Below, one piece after another: positions 33,201 through 44,330 of a stretch of DNA of 64,000 nucleotides. A program made the translations under genes and the position numbers. The number at the start of each line of letters is the position of its first letter. The first letter of the stretch is position 1. The stretch comes from Rhea pennata. Taxonomy: Eukaryota > Chordata > Aves > Rheiformes > Rheidae. A model generated the notes under the pieces. That model did no database searches and had not been told where the DNA came from. It saw nothing but the letters and a program-made list of their open reading frames with translations. The stretch covers positions 12,058,899 to 12,122,898 of the forward strand of contig NC_084678.1 of NCBI RefSeq assembly GCF_028389875.1, written 5' to 3'.

Positions 33201-35555
33201 GCGAGACAGCAAGTGTTTTGGGATAGCTTAATAGGTAGGATAATTTACAGAAATCTGATGGTGCAAACAGAACCAGCAATGCTGCCAAGTGGTGATATGC
33301 CAGCTGGGGAGCTAGACAAGTGCTTTCTAATGCAATCTCAGCAACATTTCCTTTTTACAAAGTGTTGTTGACAGCAGCGTGTGTTGCGCTGGCCAAGAGG
33401 CAAAGGGGAGATGTGTTGTGCCGCAGGAGCGGGTGGGGTGGCAGGTGAGATGCAGTGGCCAGTTCGACCTTAGCAGCATGAGGATTTGTCTCTATTTTCA
33501 GACTCTGCCTGAAATCTCACCCCTCCTGGCTATGAACTCTTCTTGCTATCTTTCTCATTTTATATGTTTTTTCCATTTCTTTGGGTAAAGAGATCTTAGT
33601 TTTCTAACTATTCCTGGAGAGCAAGAAAGTGGTGCGCTCCCTTGCAAAACCCTCCCGGTCCTGGGTGCTTTCTGAACCAGTTTCAGCTTATCTTAGTAAT
33701 AATATATATTTTTTAACAATTCACTGATTCACCTCATTCCCCAGACCCAGCTTCGCTCCGCCGGTAGAGGTCAGCAAGCTCATCTCGAATGCAGTGCACG
33801 GCAGCACTTGCGCAGGGCCCAGGGCAGCAGGGAGGGGACAGGAGCCAGCCCAGGACGAGATAACCCTAGTTCAGGACTGAGTGGGGTTAGGAGAAAAAAT
33901 TAGTGTGCCCTTTAATAGTGGGTTAGCTTTGTGAAAAAGGTGTTCAAAGTAATTCTGAAGAGGAAGGTGGGTAAAATCGTGTCTGGAGCATTGCTGAGAA
34001 CAAGGCTTTTGAGGGCAAAGCTCACCAGCTTTTCTGTTGTTCTCCAGGTTTTCTGAAGAGAGGATGAAGATGTTGGGTTGTGCCTCCAGTGGCTGGGAAC
34101 TCTCCTTGCTCCAGCAGAGGAGCTAATTTACCTGCTGTCCTCTTACAGGTCCCTGGAGATCGCAGTGACGGGTGACACACAGCTGGAGAGAGCAAAGGTG
34201 TGCTGGGCCCTGCCTGTGGTCACACAGGGAGATGCCACCTCAGCCCACAAGTGAGCAGACCAAAGCACTGTGTGAGCCACTGGTGAAGGTAAGAGAGAGG
34301 AATGTTCATTCCCCCTCAAAAAATCTCATTAAATTCAAATTGCCTATTTCAGCCACGTTTTTGATAGGAGGAAGTGCAAATAATCAAAGCTCTTGCAACC
34401 TTACTATAAGAATATGCTCTATTTGTTCCATTCCAGTAATGCCTCCACAAGGTAAGCACTGCTTAGTTCAAGTCATTTTGTTTAGACATTTGGTAGAAAA
34501 AAAATATCAAGCCTAATGGATAAAATGATTTTACTTTTGTAAAACAATATCCTTTCATATTCCTGGCCATCAAACAGCACTTGCGAGCTGCAGAAATGAC
34601 AGCCCTTTGCTTTCATCCACAGTGATGCTTTTTCCCAAAACAGTGAAATGGATATGAATATTTGGACTTGGCTCTGGCAATCAAACAAAGTAATTTTGGT
34701 TTTAAAAAGTTACGTGGAGACTTGCAAAGACTTGCAGCATGAGGAGGATATTTAGATCACAACAACATGAGATCTAAACTTTTATTCCTGTTTGACTTTC
34801 TGAAATAAAAAGAGACATCAGGAAGAATACCAGTTGGAGCTATGAGAGGCAGTTTAATCCTCACCATCTTCCTCAGCTCTTTGGGACACTACTTACAAGT
34901 TACATAGTCAGTAATAACAAACAGCATTGCCTGATCCTCCTCCAGGAATTTTGAAGTGATTGCAATGGGATTAAATATTGTCCCCAGGCTGCAAACATTG
35001 CTAGAGAAAAATAGGATTATGTGGTCCTTCGATTAAAGCCATTGGGTGGACTGGCCTGCAAGATGAAAGAAACTTTCATTCCTAGGAGCCACGATCTCCT
35101 GAGGCCAGGGTTTAGCAGACCTTTTGCAATGGTGCTGGAGTAAGCTGCACGGAGAAGGAAAGGGGCAGAGGAGGTGCTTTGGTAAGACACACGTGCAGCC
35201 TGGGGGCATGCATGTGCGAAGCATCCCTGATTTGGCTTCTGGCAAACACCTGGGTCACCAGCAAGCCAAGAGGACTCTAATTCCTCATCAAAGTGCTTCA
35301 GTGCTTGATTGCCAGGAAGCCCCCCGCTCATCAGCCTCCCTGCTTGCTCCTGGCTCTCTACCTCATGTTCCCGATTAGCGCACAGCAGCTGCGAGCTCTG
35401 CAGCAGGGAGGCTGTGCCGTCCTTAGGGCTTTACTGCCCGTGCTCTGGGCCCTGTAGGAGATGGTCTGTGTCCCAGCGTGCTCTGAGCTGTGAAAAGCTG
35501 TGCTGCAGATCAGCTGGTTCTTACAGCCCCTGCCTGCATCAGGTACTCTGTGGTA
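33201..35555. other. Unassigned non-coding stretch
   Basis: No gene or repeat is recognised. Open frames up to 114 codons (34172-34516, plus) have no recognisable domain. Confidence 0.55.
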
Positions 35556-35559
35556 TTCA

Positions 35560-35745
35560 GGTATTCAGGTTCTGCGAGGACTGCCCGGCGCTCTGCGTGT
35601 TGGTGCCTTTACAGAGGTACGGGTTAGCCCTTCAGAGCGTTTAAAGCCTCGCTTCCCCCTCCCCGCTTCGTGCAGACTAAAGCACCTTGCCCTCGCGCTG
35701 CCGCTGCGTCCCCGGCCGCGGGGGGCCCCGCTGAGGAGTGTGGTG
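35560..35745. promoter_or_regulatory. CpG-rich patch
   Basis: CpG-dense sequence with CGCTGCCGCTGCGTCCCCGG (35696-35715). It is shorter than a standard island. Overlapping 95- and 111-codon frames look like chance. Confidence 0.35.
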
Positions 35746-35939
35746 CCGTGGTTAAGCTCAGGAACAGACAGTAATGGCTTTTCCTGACTCCTCTATTTCA
35801 TACGGTGTTGACCAAGCGTTTTAATCGGTGCAGGCTCTCGGGGGATACAAATGAGCACAGCCCAGCTGACTTCGAGGGGGATGTATCAATTTCCTGAGAA
35901 TCTGGTACTGCGTGTCCTAACTCCTAATCCTCAGCAAAG

Positions 35940-36200
35940 GGCGATTAACCTCTGTCCTTTCAGGGATGGTGCGAGATGTGCTGCTGTTATTGTGATTATT
36001 GATTTTAATATTATACAATCTGCAGACCCGGCCTCAAAGAGTATTTAATGTCAGGCTTGCATGTTGCTTTGATATCGTTAAACAAACATTGTTACAAAGC
36101 ACTCGTTTTTCGTACTCTCATCACTAGGTAAATTGGAAGTGTTTTGTTCAAGCATGCTGGGGGTGTAGCACTCCATGTTGTGCATTAATATTTTCAGTTT
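35940..36200. promoter_or_regulatory. Enhancer-like patch with FOX and SOX sites
   Basis: TAAACAAACA (36079-36088) is a forkhead-type site, immediately followed by CATTGTT (36087-36093) and ACAAAG (36094-36099), two SOX/HMG-type cores facing away from each other. Upstream is an AT-rich run with TTATTGTGATTATTGATTTT. The tight FOX-SOX-SOX packing is what is seen. Use as an enhancer is inferred and the target gene is not in view. Confidence 0.35.
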
Positions 36201-36638
36201 ATCCCTGTTAAAAGAATTGCTTATAAGATAGTGAGTATATTTTCATTTGCAGTTTTTATTGTTTTCCTGTACAAGCTACTAATAAGGAACAGTTTATCAA
36301 AAATAGCAAAGCCGAAAACAGTTTGGCTACTTAAAAAACGCCATGAGAGATCAGCACGGTATAGTTAGACACAAACCATATGCGGTCAAGAAAGAAACAG
36401 GACAAACCAAAACAGTTTTAGCAGGTAAGCACCCACACAGCAACACGGGTCATATATCAAAGAGGCACAGACTGTAAAACAACGTCCTGCAGCTTGCAGC
36501 ACGCAGAAAGGCTACCAATAAAAGGCCTCTTCTCTCTTCTTTGGTTTCACGAGCCATCCAGGATAATGTTTGCAAAATTAAGTTTTGAGCATCAAAAGGA
36601 GGCTGGAGTCATCCTAGACAATGTCTACACGTTTCTCT
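36201..36638. other. Unassigned non-coding stretch
   Basis: No gene or repeat is recognised. Confidence 0.55.
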
Positions 36639-36657
36639 GGTGTCCAGGGGGCCAAGT
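36639..36657 (+). promoter_or_regulatory. Candidate CTCF motif
   Basis: GGTGTCCAGGGGGCCAAGT keeps the central CCAGGGGGC of the CTCF consensus. It is the best CTCF-like word I noticed on the plus strand. Occupancy cannot be inferred from sequence alone. Confidence 0.3.
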
Positions 36658-36895
36658 CTGTGGAGTGCTTGGCTAGCTGGGGGATTCCTGCTCTGCTGGA
36701 AAGCCTCTGCTGTGCACCCGGGCACGGGTCTCGCTTCTTGCCCTTTGAGGTGGAACAGATGACACGAGCGATTCTGCTTTCCTCTCAGCATCCGTAATAT
36801 GGGTCACGGTCCTAATTCCCAAGTATTTTTATCTTCATAGTGAAAAAACAAGCCAAACACTGATAAAACCTGAGGGGGAAAGCTTGCTAAGGGTG

Positions 36896-36925
36896 TATAT
36901 ATATATATATATATATTTTTTTTTT
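36896..36925. repeat. (TA)n microsatellite followed by T run
   Basis: About ten TA units (36896-36916) run into nine T, followed by ACATGCGTACACACACA. Confidence 0.9.
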
Positions 36926-37639
36926 ACATGCGTACACACACATATTGTAGTAATATAATCTGTGATAATAATGTTATTTCGGTATTAATCTAACTTCCAT
37001 CTGTTTTGACTTGTGTCCCGAATCTTTTACATTTTAGTTTCCTAGAGTAGGTGGACAGCAATGCTGAGAGGCAATGCCACACAGCCTCTTGCTCGGGAAG
37101 AGCGCGCTCTCCTACGGTGATGGTCCTTATCTGATGGGTTTCCCAAACTGAAACGCGGGTCGCACTGACTTCCTGTGTGCAGGAGGTCCCTGCTTACGGA
37201 TAACCCAGCCATCTCCAGTGCATTGCTTCTGCCGTGGCATGAAATGCATAGCACAGTGTGAGCAGCTGGGCCTCTGTGCGTGAATTTGTTTGGAGATATC
37301 CCCAATAAAGGAAATTATGATTTTGCAAGTGACCAGTTTAGGAGCTCAGTGAGAAATCCAAAGTTTCAGACTCAGAGTGGGGTGGTTAAAGAATTATTTC
37401 CTAAGGAGAATTTTAATTCTCCCCCTGTCTTCCAGCATGCGTAAGCAATCCGCTGGTACCTGACAGCAGCATTTCTCGGTTCAGTAAAGGCACAGCTGGA
37501 AAACAGCAAGTGTTTTTCAAGATGCCCCGATACTCGGTCACTCGGCTGACACTGATGGGAACGCCCGTACTTTAGGGTACGTCAATCTGAAAAACAGCTG
37601 GATCGGAGCCTATATAAATTAAGGTCAAAGCAGCCGCTA
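36926..37639. other. Unassigned non-coding stretch
   Basis: No gene or repeat is recognised. Some CpG occurs near 37075-37160. Confidence 0.55.
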
Positions 37640-37795
37640 GTACGACAAACTGCTGAGCAGCCTGGGCTGAGGTCGCAGCCGCTCCGAGGCACGAGTTGGC
37701 CGGAGCAGGGCTTTGCAGCGGAGGTGAGCATCTGGGAGCCTCCAGACTGCTCCGCTCACCGAAGCACATCCCAGCCTAGCACCCCACCAGGTACA
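37640..37795. promoter_or_regulatory. GC-rich patch, possible island edge
   Basis: Moderately CpG-rich sequence preceding the homeodomain-site patch. A 65-codon minus-strand frame crosses it without a domain. With the CpG-rich stretch at 37950-38060, it brackets an AT-rich core, an arrangement seen in some regulatory islands. Confidence 0.3.
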
Positions 37796-37799
37796 GCAG

Positions 37800-37930
37800 G
37801 CGATCTTCAAATGCAATTAGGGCTTGGATTACAGGACGTTTCTGCTCTGTAATTATTAGCATTACTTCAGCATTATCAGACCCGGGTTTCACCGCTGATT
37901 TGATGGATAATCCTTACACGGGTGAAATGA
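37800..37930. promoter_or_regulatory. Homeodomain-site cluster flanked by CpG-rich DNA
   Basis: Words in order: GCAATTAGGG (37813-37822), GGATTA (37826-37831, bicoid class), TAATTATTAGC (37850-37860), GCATTATC (37870-37877), and TAATCC (37908-37913), the inverse of the first bicoid-class site. OTX, PITX and CRX proteins bind TAATCC; paired and antennapedia classes bind TAATTA. The low-repeat, site-dense core between CpG-rich flanks makes this one of the stronger enhancer candidates, though still an inference. Confidence 0.35.
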
Positions 37931-37949
37931 AAGCCTTCTGAGCTGCCTC

Positions 37950-38065
37950 TGGTCCTCTGCCCGGCAGCAGCCGTCCCTGCTCCCCGCCGCAGCCCGGCGC
38001 TGTCTCTGCACGTTCCTGCGGTGCCACTGGACCCCGAGCCTCGGGTTTCGGTACCCCGCACCTGC
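37950..38065. promoter_or_regulatory. CpG-rich flank
   Basis: CpG-rich sequence (CCCCGCCGCAGCCCGGCGC at 37982-38000) immediately after the homeodomain-site cluster. The 131-codon minus-strand frame here (37914-38309) has no recognisable domain. Confidence 0.3.
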
Positions 38066-39599
38066 TTTTGAAGGGGGGTAAAAGAAAGGCCTTTCCTTTA
38101 CACCTTCTGCCTATGGTATATGTTGTTTGCTGAGATAATTGCTTTGACAAATACATTGCGTGGGAAGGGATCAGGGTAAAGGAGGAGCCATTTGGTTCAG
38201 CTCTTAATTGGGGCTGGAGAATACTAGCAAAAATTAGTCCAAAATATTTGTGCTTTCTATCAATGCCTCTCAGTGATTTCTTTCTTTTTCTTTCTTTTTT
38301 CACCCTCACGTCTCACGCAAAGCTCCATCTTTAGGATTAGCTATCAACAGGCAGCTCTTTGTTTTCAGCCGAATTTAAGATTATGGCTGAGATATGAAAA
38401 AGGAAGAAAGGTGACACTAGAATGTTTCTGCAGCAGTAAATCCTGAAATATTCAGGCCCGGGACATTTTCATAGCTGGCAAATTCTGAGTGAGGCATATC
38501 TTGTTGACACGAAGGCCTAAACCTGGTTAGATTTCACAGAAGAACCTGTTACGTGTCTCAGGTTTAGGAGGCATCAAATACTTTTAAAGAGATCTTTCCG
38601 GTCAGATAATGAAAGGCTATTTTCATCTGCCACTGTTTTCCAGTGAGGGAATAAAAATGCTCCCCTTGTTAAATTTCCCAGGCTGGAGACGAGCCAAACA
38701 GCAGAGGAAATGCAGCAGTGAGCATCACTGTGATAAGGGCCAGCGTGAGAGGCACCACACTGTCATGGCATCAGGACCTCCTTATCACATGTTTCTGGGC
38801 TTTTAAATTCATTGCACACAGTTCTGCCACTGCACAGAGATCACTGCTTTGGCAGGGCTACAGGAGAATAGGAATAGGAAGTTCTCACTTGTTCTCCACT
38901 CCCTAGGCTGTAGTTTGAGGTCTTCCCACCTAACCTGCGAAAGGTGGAGGCTAGTCCTCTTTTACCCTGCTGAGGCATGTCAGGTTTGTACCTGTCAGAG
39001 TAACCGGACAAAAATGTGTTTAATTTAGATTAACAGCTTTTTTTCTTCTCTCCAGTGCTGTGACTATACCCTTAGTATCTTTGGAGGTGATGGAAATGTG
39101 AAACTACACAGTTCCTGATTATCAGATGATATTGGCTGTGGCTATCTGAAAGCTCATGTTTTTCCTTGAGATGTACAGGCTGAAGCTAGTACAAGGAAAG
39201 GACCGTTCTGAGAAAGAAGTCTGTTACCCAGAGAACTGGAGCAGAAGCTGCTTCTTCCTGCATATTTCTGAATCTTTATGTCTAGGGCTTCAATCTCATA
39301 GCCCTTCTGTAGAGACTCCTGCCAAGGGGACTGTTAGATAATCTCAGGGAGGAAGAATCACCAACAAGTTTTATACTGGTGTCCAAATAGTCATGAGCTG
39401 GTAATGACTATGGGTTACTGGAAAGTGATTCAACAGAGGTAGAAGAATATGTGCACACACATGGATATAAGTATGTGCATCAGTTAACTCTATCTGAAAA
39501 GGTTAATGACTTCAAAGCGGCCATGTTCAAGTTCCAGCCCATGACATGAAGGGTAATAGATCAACCACCAGTTACAGAGACATGTCTAAGCCACAGAGT
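38066..39599. other. Unassigned non-coding stretch
   Basis: No gene is recognised. A (TTTC)n-like tract lies at about 38278-38300. The segment 38200-38270 (AATTGGGG, ACTAGCAAAAATTAG) may be part of a conserved element, but nothing decisive is visible. Confidence 0.5.
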
Positions 39600-40370
39600 T
39601 TGGATTCACAGACTTTGAGACAAACCTAGCACACATCATGGATTTCCTCATTGGAATTCTTATGCTAGAAATTATCCATCCTATTATGCAAGTATGGCAC
39701 ACACAGCCAATGAATTTTACCTCCAAAATTAGTATCTTTAGTGTTCAGAGGCAGGAAGGCAGCTTGAGATGTGGTTTCTCCCCATATCTAATGAGTGTTA
39801 TTTCAAGAAAATCTTCTAGTCAGTCAGATGGGTCAAATGATTCTTCTGAAGGCTTTGAATGTATTTAACAGGGTACCAGAGTTAACCACAAATGGGAAGA
39901 GGACAAACTTTATGAAGTCTGAGGCTTTGTCACCATGGTGACATCAACTTGAGTTTCCAAGTTGCATTAGTCTGAGCTCACAGATCTTTCTTTTTCCTGT
40001 CATTAAAATTATGCCTCTTACCCCTTTGGTTACCTCCTCCTTCTCCTCTTCCTATCCCATGATGATTGCATTTAAAAACTGAATTTCCTTTTGTGGACAA
40101 ATATTCAGGATAAATTACCTCCACCCATTACTGCCTCTGGCAAGTGGTGGCGGTCCATATCAATTTGGAACTTCAGTTTAAAATGCAAAGAGAAAAAAAA
40201 AATACAGTGTCTCTTCTTTGCTAAACAATTCAACAACTATGGTCAGATAAGTCCAAATGTAAGTTAGAGGTCTCTATCTGTCCTTTAATAATCATAGAGC
40301 TGACCACATTCACCCCTCCAATGACTAGGTGGAGTTCACAGCAGAGATGAATTTGACCTAGTAAGTTCAT
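39600..40370 (+). other. Unassigned stretch with a 76-codon frame
   Basis: An open frame at 39638-39868 encodes 76 residues ending in a serine-rich tail (SSSQSDGSNDSSEGFECI). I do not recognise it. A second frame across the same bases reads a tyrosine- and histidine-rich segment (HHGFPHWNSYARNYPSYYAS), also unrecognised. It could be part of a decayed coding sequence together with the segment that follows, or chance. Confidence 0.25.
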
Positions 40371-40371
40371 C

Positions 40372-40760
40372 AGTGGTCTTTTGGGTTTGCTTTACATAGC
40401 ACGCAAAAAAGCTCTTCAAAGGTTTGTGGTACAACATGACCTCGACTTCAACTCTAGTTTTAATGGCTACTTGGAAGATGACAAAGACCACACTCTTTGG
40501 GATATTGCCTTAGGGTGAGAAGCCTCAAAACCACATGGCCAAATCTAAGTATAAGTGAAGTCTATGCAGCCCACACAACTGCAGTGGCAGCTGTCAGAAG
40601 CATGCCAGAGAAAGCCATGCTCCTGGCTGACAACTGGAGGGTAAAGAGCCTGCCGCACAACTTAAAGCAGAAATGTTCCTTTGATGAATATCCAAAACTG
40701 GTGACTGCTTCCTTTCAGGATGAGCATGCTGTGCCTAGGGAGATATTGATCATCTCTTGA
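40372..40760 (+). pseudogene. Possible frameshifted coding relic, unrecognised
   Basis: Two open frames abut. The first runs from about 40372 to a stop at 40513 and includes the segment RFVVQHDLDFNSSFNGYLED. The second, in another frame, starts near 40497 and continues to 40760 with a segment such as YAAHTTAVAAVRSMPEKAML. Together they read like about 130 codons broken by one frameshift, which is what a decayed gene or transposon fragment would show. No domain is recognised, no introns are evident, and chance is a serious alternative. A translated search of both frames would decide. Confidence 0.25.
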
Positions 40761-41688
40761 AACAGCACTGTAATCAGCGTGGAGATTTGATAGGAACAGT
40801 GATCCATAAGCAGGCACTTAAAGCCACTAAATGTTGGACTCCCTTCAGGCCTGCACACAACGTGATGGAATTTGCAGAAAAACCCCAACAGTTGTGGGAT
40901 GACAAAGCTAGGCAGGGCTCCCATGGAAAGAAATGTAGACTACAGAATGACACTTTTTTCAGCTAATGTAAGACAACATAGCATCATTGTTGCATGGTGA
41001 TGGCCTGAGAGTCGGGCTCTCAGTACAGGGAAGTAGCATTTTCTTGGGGCTAGATACCCACTTCCTCTTCTGACCTTACAAAAATGTCTCATAAATAAGG
41101 CTTTTACCCTCGTAATCATTAGAGCAATGGTTAATGGGCAGAGCTAGGATGACATTTATCCGTCTACTAATGGTGTTCTGATCTGGGAAGCTAATATGCT
41201 CTGAATCAGCAAAAGTTTGCTCCTGGCACCTGATTTTAGAAGGAATTTTCTCCCCTGTATTGACTAGTATCGCCTGTCATCCCTCTTTGCCTCAGTCCAT
41301 TCTCACAATCAAGTTCACTCTCAGTAGCACGTACGTTATTAAATTTGGCTGTAAGAATGTCACTAATTGTGAAGGGAACAGCAACAGTGAAGGTTAGGGG
41401 GGAAAGGTGAAGGTTAAATTCAGACATTCATGAGTTTATGGGGCAGTTTGTCCTCAAATCAAAGCCAGGCATTCATGTCGAGTTTTGTAAACAGGAATAA
41501 ACGCTCATGTGAAAATCACTAAAGAAGTAAAAACCCATAAGAATGTTTGACACTGAAAATGTGCTTTCTTCTCCTTCCTCCCTCCCCCTCCTCTCAGCCC
41601 CATGAAATGGGATTGCTTAGGGCATGTTGCTACCCTGGACCATGTGATTCCTCTAAAGATAAAAACAAAAATAGCCTTGCCAGTAGAA
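40761..41688. other. Unassigned non-coding stretch
   Basis: No gene is recognised. A 69-codon frame at 40757-40966 follows the possible relic but has no recognisable domain. Confidence 0.5.
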
Positions 41689-41704
41689 ACACACACACAC
41701 ACAC
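41689..41704. repeat. (AC)8 microsatellite
   Basis: Eight AC units within a sequence of otherwise ordinary composition. Confidence 0.9.
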
Positions 41705-42039
41705 ATGCTCTGAAGGCAGCTCTGAGCTGCAGCCACTGCTGCAAGCGCAGCCTACAGATTAACTAGTTTAAGAGCCCAGAGTGCACGTGTTTGTCCCGTT
41801 CTGGTGTTAGGAGAACCCATTCCAGTCCTTGCTGAGGATGTTACAGTCATTTTTTTTCTCAATTTCACATCCTGAAAAAGAGGTTTAATTCAAGGCAAAG
41901 TTTTGGGAAAGAACAGAAACATAGGCTGGTGGGAACACTTTTTGAAAAGCAAATTAACCTCAGATTCCCAGCTACCTTTTATTTACCAAACAGAAGAAAT
42001 TTCCCTGTGTGATACATTTCTTAAATTATAGGTTTCCCA
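41705..42039. other. Unassigned non-coding stretch
   Basis: No gene or repeat is recognised. Confidence 0.55.
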
Positions 42040-42230
42040 TTTCCTGGCACCCTAATAAAGTCTAGATGAATGATGAGAGAGTCTGCTGGGAGAACGAGTA
42101 AACATCTCCTACTGTCTGGAATGTAAGACGACTACTGTCTTATCCTTTGTTACAGGTTGTTAAGATAAAATTACCCTATATATCAACAGCACTGTCAATG
42201 AAATTAGAAAGGGCATTCTACCTCCAAGCT
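42040..42230. promoter_or_regulatory. Weak candidate conserved element
   Basis: Low-homopolymer, mixed sequence in which ACTGTCT occurs at 42111-42117 and 42133-42139. TGGAATGTAAG at 42117-42127 resembles the start of miR-1/206, but no hairpin of the right kind surrounds it. This is a candidate by texture only. Confidence 0.2.
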
Positions 42231-42879
42231 GCCTGGAGGGCTTGAGGAGGGAAGACAGTTGCTTCTCTGTTTATTTTGGTTTTCCTTCTGTTACAAAAGA
42301 AAAAGAAGTCTTTTTTTTTTTAATACAAAGGAAAAAGATGGTAAAAAAGACAAGAGGAATGAGTGGGGTAAGTTCTGGATATTTTGTCATCTGCGCAGAT
42401 TCAGGCAGTAGAGGAAAGAGAAATTGTGGCTTGGTGAAAATCCCAGGGTGAATCATGTCTGAACCAAGGCACTGGCAAAGCTTGGGTGCAAAAAGAGTTG
42501 TAGATGTGGCCCTCTGTGTAGCACAGAGTGCTGTGAGCACCAGAGCTCCTCCACCAGTGACTCTTCTGGGCTTTGGGCTCTAAGAAAACAGGAGCTCTGA
42601 CTAAAGCCAATTTCATGGTGAGTGTCCATAAGGGCTCTTCCCCATGGGGGTCCTGGTGTCCAGGAAGCGATGAGCACCTCCAGAGCGTATCACTAGCAGC
42701 ACCGCTCTAATTTATCCCCTCAAAATCCCTACTATCGAATTTGGTTAAAATTAACCAGACGATTAAAAGTTAAGAGGTCTCAGGAAGACAGAAATGCATA
42801 TGTAATGTATTCCCTGGAGCCTCGTTCATGTAGGAAACGAAGCTGGCAAGGAACAGTCTCCAGACAAGTGTCTTCTTTT
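42231..42879. other. Unassigned non-coding stretch
   Basis: No gene is recognised. Overlapping frames of 69-89 codons on both strands have no domain. Confidence 0.55.
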
Positions 42880-42975
42880 CAATTATTTTTAATTCCTTTT
42901 AAATAGCAAAGGCTCCTGGGGAAACGTGTGCAGGCTCTGCTCACTCTAATGAGTATTAACTCGCACAGTCGGTCC
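42880..42975. promoter_or_regulatory. AT-rich homeodomain-like patch
   Basis: TCAATTATTTTTAATTCC (42879-42896) and TCTAATGAGTATTAAC (42945-42960) supply several TAAT cores around a GC-richer middle. Enhancer function is inferred only. Confidence 0.2.
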
Positions 42976-44280
42976 CACTGGACATGAGCCAAGGGTGAGC
43001 AGCCTAGCCCTGGTGCTTTTGTTCCCTATGTCCTTTCTCTGGTACCACTGGGGAAGGCAAGGCGCCCCTCCTCCCTTGACAGGCTTCCTTGCCCTGCGAG
43101 TCGTCCCTTTGGTCCAAGCAACATTGGCAAGAGAGAAAAATACCTACCCTAGGGAGCTGCAAGGAAGGGTGCAGGATGAAGATCAGGCTGAAACGTTGGG
43201 AGGTGAGGATTGGCATCATGAGCAAAATAATTTGCATCTTTGAGAAGACACAACTGAATCTACTTTCTAGTTTAGCGCTGGGAAGTGCCTACAGATTGGA
43301 TGGTTTCTCTAGACTTTTTCAAGGCATCTCTCAACCTCGAGTTTTCACCAGTGGTTTATCCCAGTTCTGCTTCCTTCACTTTTCATGTGCTATTGAAAAT
43401 TTGTCAGCTACAGTTTTAGGAACATCCTCTCACACATCCCCACAATCCACTGATGTATCTCTCTGGTAGCCTTTTTTTTTTTTTTTAATCAAATCTTGAG
43501 TCTGTTGCAGCTTTCTCAGTCTTTAAAGAGCATCCACTGGAGAAGATCTTCTAGCTCTCCTGGAAAACAGCTTTTAGAAATGTGATTCCCATGAATGTAT
43601 AATTCTGCATTGCCAAAAGAACAATAGAGGACAACAGCCTATATTACCTGCTTGTCCACACTCAGGACAAATCCACTATTGACCTACTCCCTTGTAGTTA
43701 AGTTATCTTGACAAATTTTAGACTTACTTGCTATATTACGTCTGTCTTCAGTTGCCGCTGCTCCTGAATTCTATAGCTGTGACTTTGGGATCCAGAACTT
43801 ACCTCCAAACAACACTTTTCCATGCAAAATTCATCCTCTGCTCCAGAGGATGTGTCCTCTGCCCCCAGATTGTCCGTGTGCTCCAAGAATCCATGGGTTG
43901 TAATGGAGCTCAAAGGTTTCCTGTGGAGGGACCAGGCTTTCATGTGGAGGTCAAAGAATATCCTCACGCTTGCCTCCTCTTACATCAGTGGCACCTTCTA
44001 CTCTAATCTCTCTCTTTTCTATTCCTTTCTCTACTTTCTCTGAGCATGTTGGATTGCTTCTTTTTTAAAAAATAAGTTGTTTTTCAATTTTTGAAACTCA
44101 GACATTTCAGCCCTAGAATATTTTTGTTTTGAAATCAGAAAAATAATCTAATTGAAAACAGTACTGGAGAAAATCTGGAAATGAAAAACCAAACTTGGGT
44201 GAGAAATGCTCTTGGATTCACAAAGCAATCTTCAGATCCACCATCTCCTCTTACAGTATATTAGAAACTTTACATTCCGC
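42976..44280. other. Unassigned non-coding stretch
   Basis: No gene is recognised; a 15-base poly-T run lies at 43472-43486. A 126-codon plus-strand frame (43089-43469) has no recognisable domain. Confidence 0.55.
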
Positions 44281-44287
44281 TCTCTCA

Positions 44288-44330
44288 TATATATGTGTAT
44301 GCAGGGGAGGGGAGTATATACACATATATA
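44288..44330. repeat. 13-bp perfect inverted repeat with 17-base purine-rich loop
   Basis: TATATATGTGTAT (44288-44300) and ATACACATATATA (44318-44330) are exact reverse complements, separated by the G-rich loop GCAGGGGAGGGGAGTAT. The arms are alternating purine-pyrimidine, so they could form a hairpin or cruciform; the stem is too short and AT-rich for a typical microRNA precursor. It may have grown from a TA/TG microsatellite. Confidence 0.9.

Noticed and set aside
42117..42127. miR-1/206-like word TGGAATGTAAG
   Set aside because: Only the first 11 bases match and no complementary arm forms a precursor hairpin.
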